From a virus, in the IMG/VR virus record IMGVR_UViG_3300023179_000334, positions 1-32,013 of that record: a stretch of DNA of 32,013 bases. One strand, written 5' to 3'. Shown piece after piece: positions 31,567 to 32,013 of the stretch. Under the pieces are notes generated by a model. The model saw only the letters and a program-made list of their open reading frames with translations, was not told the DNA's origin and searched no databases. Position numbers and translations under genes: made by a program. How positions within the stretch are numbered: position 1 is the first letter of the stretch; every line of letters begins with the position of its first letter.

Positions 31567-32013
31567 ATGGCCAAGAATTTTATTGTAAGATTACGCACAG
31601 GTGGATACAGTGGAAACATTGTAGCCAATTCACAGGTAATAACCTACACCCAGGGGACTGGATCGATTCTGTCCACCGATTTTAATCCAGTAGTGCCTAA
31701 CCTAAGAGGTAATGTGACAACAGGTAGCGATCGTCTTGCAACATTTACCTTGACCATGGCCGGAACAATAACTAGCACCACTACCACTACTTCAACAACA
31801 ACCACTACCACTACAGCAGCACCAAATGCACCATCATATAGATTTACGGCGCCAGCGACTACTTCAGTAAATGAAGGAAGTTCGATCAACTTTACATTTG
31901 AGAGTAATAATGTCGCAGCAGGAACCGTATATAGCTATCGCTTGTTCTCTACTTCAACACCAGCTGCTGATTTCAACGATATTACTAACGCATTAATAGG
32001 TAATATTACTAGT
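31567..32013 (+). CDS. Fibre-like structural protein with poly-threonine linker, cut by window edge
   Basis: An ATG frame at 31567 stays open for 149 codons to the window end. AAGAGAAG just upstream is a ribosome site. The first 70 residues (MAKNFIVRLRTGGYSGNIVA, then LRGNVTTGSDRLATFTLTM) form a small beta-rich module. A Thr5-Ser-Thr7-Ala-Ala-Pro linker follows at residues 71-86. The last visible part (SVNEGSSINFTFESNN, then YSYRLFSTSTPAADF) resembles the Calx-beta/Ig-like repeats (SVNEGS-lxFxV...ADF) found in many copies in marine phage structural proteins. It is probably another fibre or decoration protein; the full length and C-terminus are outside the window. Confidence 0.68.
   Translation, partial: MAKNFIVRLRTGGYSGNIVANSQVITYTQGTGSILSTDFNPVVPNLRGNVTTGSDRLATFTLTMAGTITSTTTTTSTTTTTTTAAPNAPSYRFTAPATTSVNEGSSINFTFESNNVAAGTVYSYRLFSTSTPAADFNDITNALIGNITS
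31777..31815 (+). repeat. Threonine-codon repeat (Thr/Ser13 linker)
   Basis: Thirteen codons, twelve Thr (ACC/ACT/ACA) and one Ser (TCA), form a microsatellite-like tract between the N-terminal module and the Calx-beta-like domain of the last gene. Confidence 0.85.

Noticed and set aside
1-32013. tRNA genes, CRISPR arrays, insertion sequences or attachment sites.
   Set aside because: Coding sequence fills nearly the whole window and no cloverleaf, spaced direct repeats, transposase or terminal repeats were seen.

Overview
The window is a piece of a tailed-phage genome: a myovirus of the T4 superfamily. The gene set resembles marine T4-like phages (cyanophage and pelagiphage type) more than T4 itself. 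The grounds are the Rad50/Mre11 pair gp46-gp47, a long-form late sigma factor gp55, and a full block of baseplate genes (gp53, gp5, gp25, gp6 and relatives), followed by tail-fibre genes. There is almost no intergenic DNA and no tRNA, rRNA or CRISPR. The host cannot be read from this sequence. All family calls were made by eye from motifs and remembered homologues; no database search was run.

Left part, minus strand (1-4825). Reading leftward from about 4825, gp55 carries a 329-residue intein with both LAGLIDADG motifs. Next come gp47 and gp46, which overlap by 4 bp, and then the first 21 codons of a GIY-YIG endonuclease that is cut by the window edge. Two sigma70-like promoters with extended -10 elements can be read, one in front of gp55 and one in front of gp47. 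The gp55 reading frame continues 11 codons upstream of its first ordinary start codon, into residues that align with the T4 gp55 N-terminus. It probably begins at an ATT codon behind a strong Shine-Dalgarno sequence, or is reached by a -1 frameshift.

Centre, plus strand (4895-27518). A late-type promoter (AATAAATA) faces away from gp55 and starts the structural block. The order is a tail tube/baseplate junction protein, gp53, a gp27-like hub protein, a gp5-like spike with a C-terminal muralytic domain, gp25, gp6 (about twice the T4 length), and a 4091-residue virion protein at the gp7 position. The last two carry inserted modules: copper-less cupredoxin-like sandwiches in both, and in the giant protein a degenerate SGNH hydrolase, carbohydrate-binding-like modules and repeated Ig-like modules.

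Right part, plus strand (27534-32013). This holds a 52-residue protein, a 201-residue structural protein, a fibre with a C-terminal S74 chaperone domain, a glycine-rich adhesin with a GTG start, and the first 149 codons of another fibre-like protein. Several are preceded by variants of the NATAAATA late motif.

How it fits together (inference): host RNA polymerase transcribes the minus-strand genes first, giving recombination nuclease and, after protein splicing, gp55. gp55 then directs polymerase to the AATAAATA-type promoters of the divergent structural genes. The most unusual points are the gp55 start and intein, the apparently dead SGNH domain inside a baseplate protein, and Ig-like and cupredoxin-like modules reused across neighbouring virion genes.
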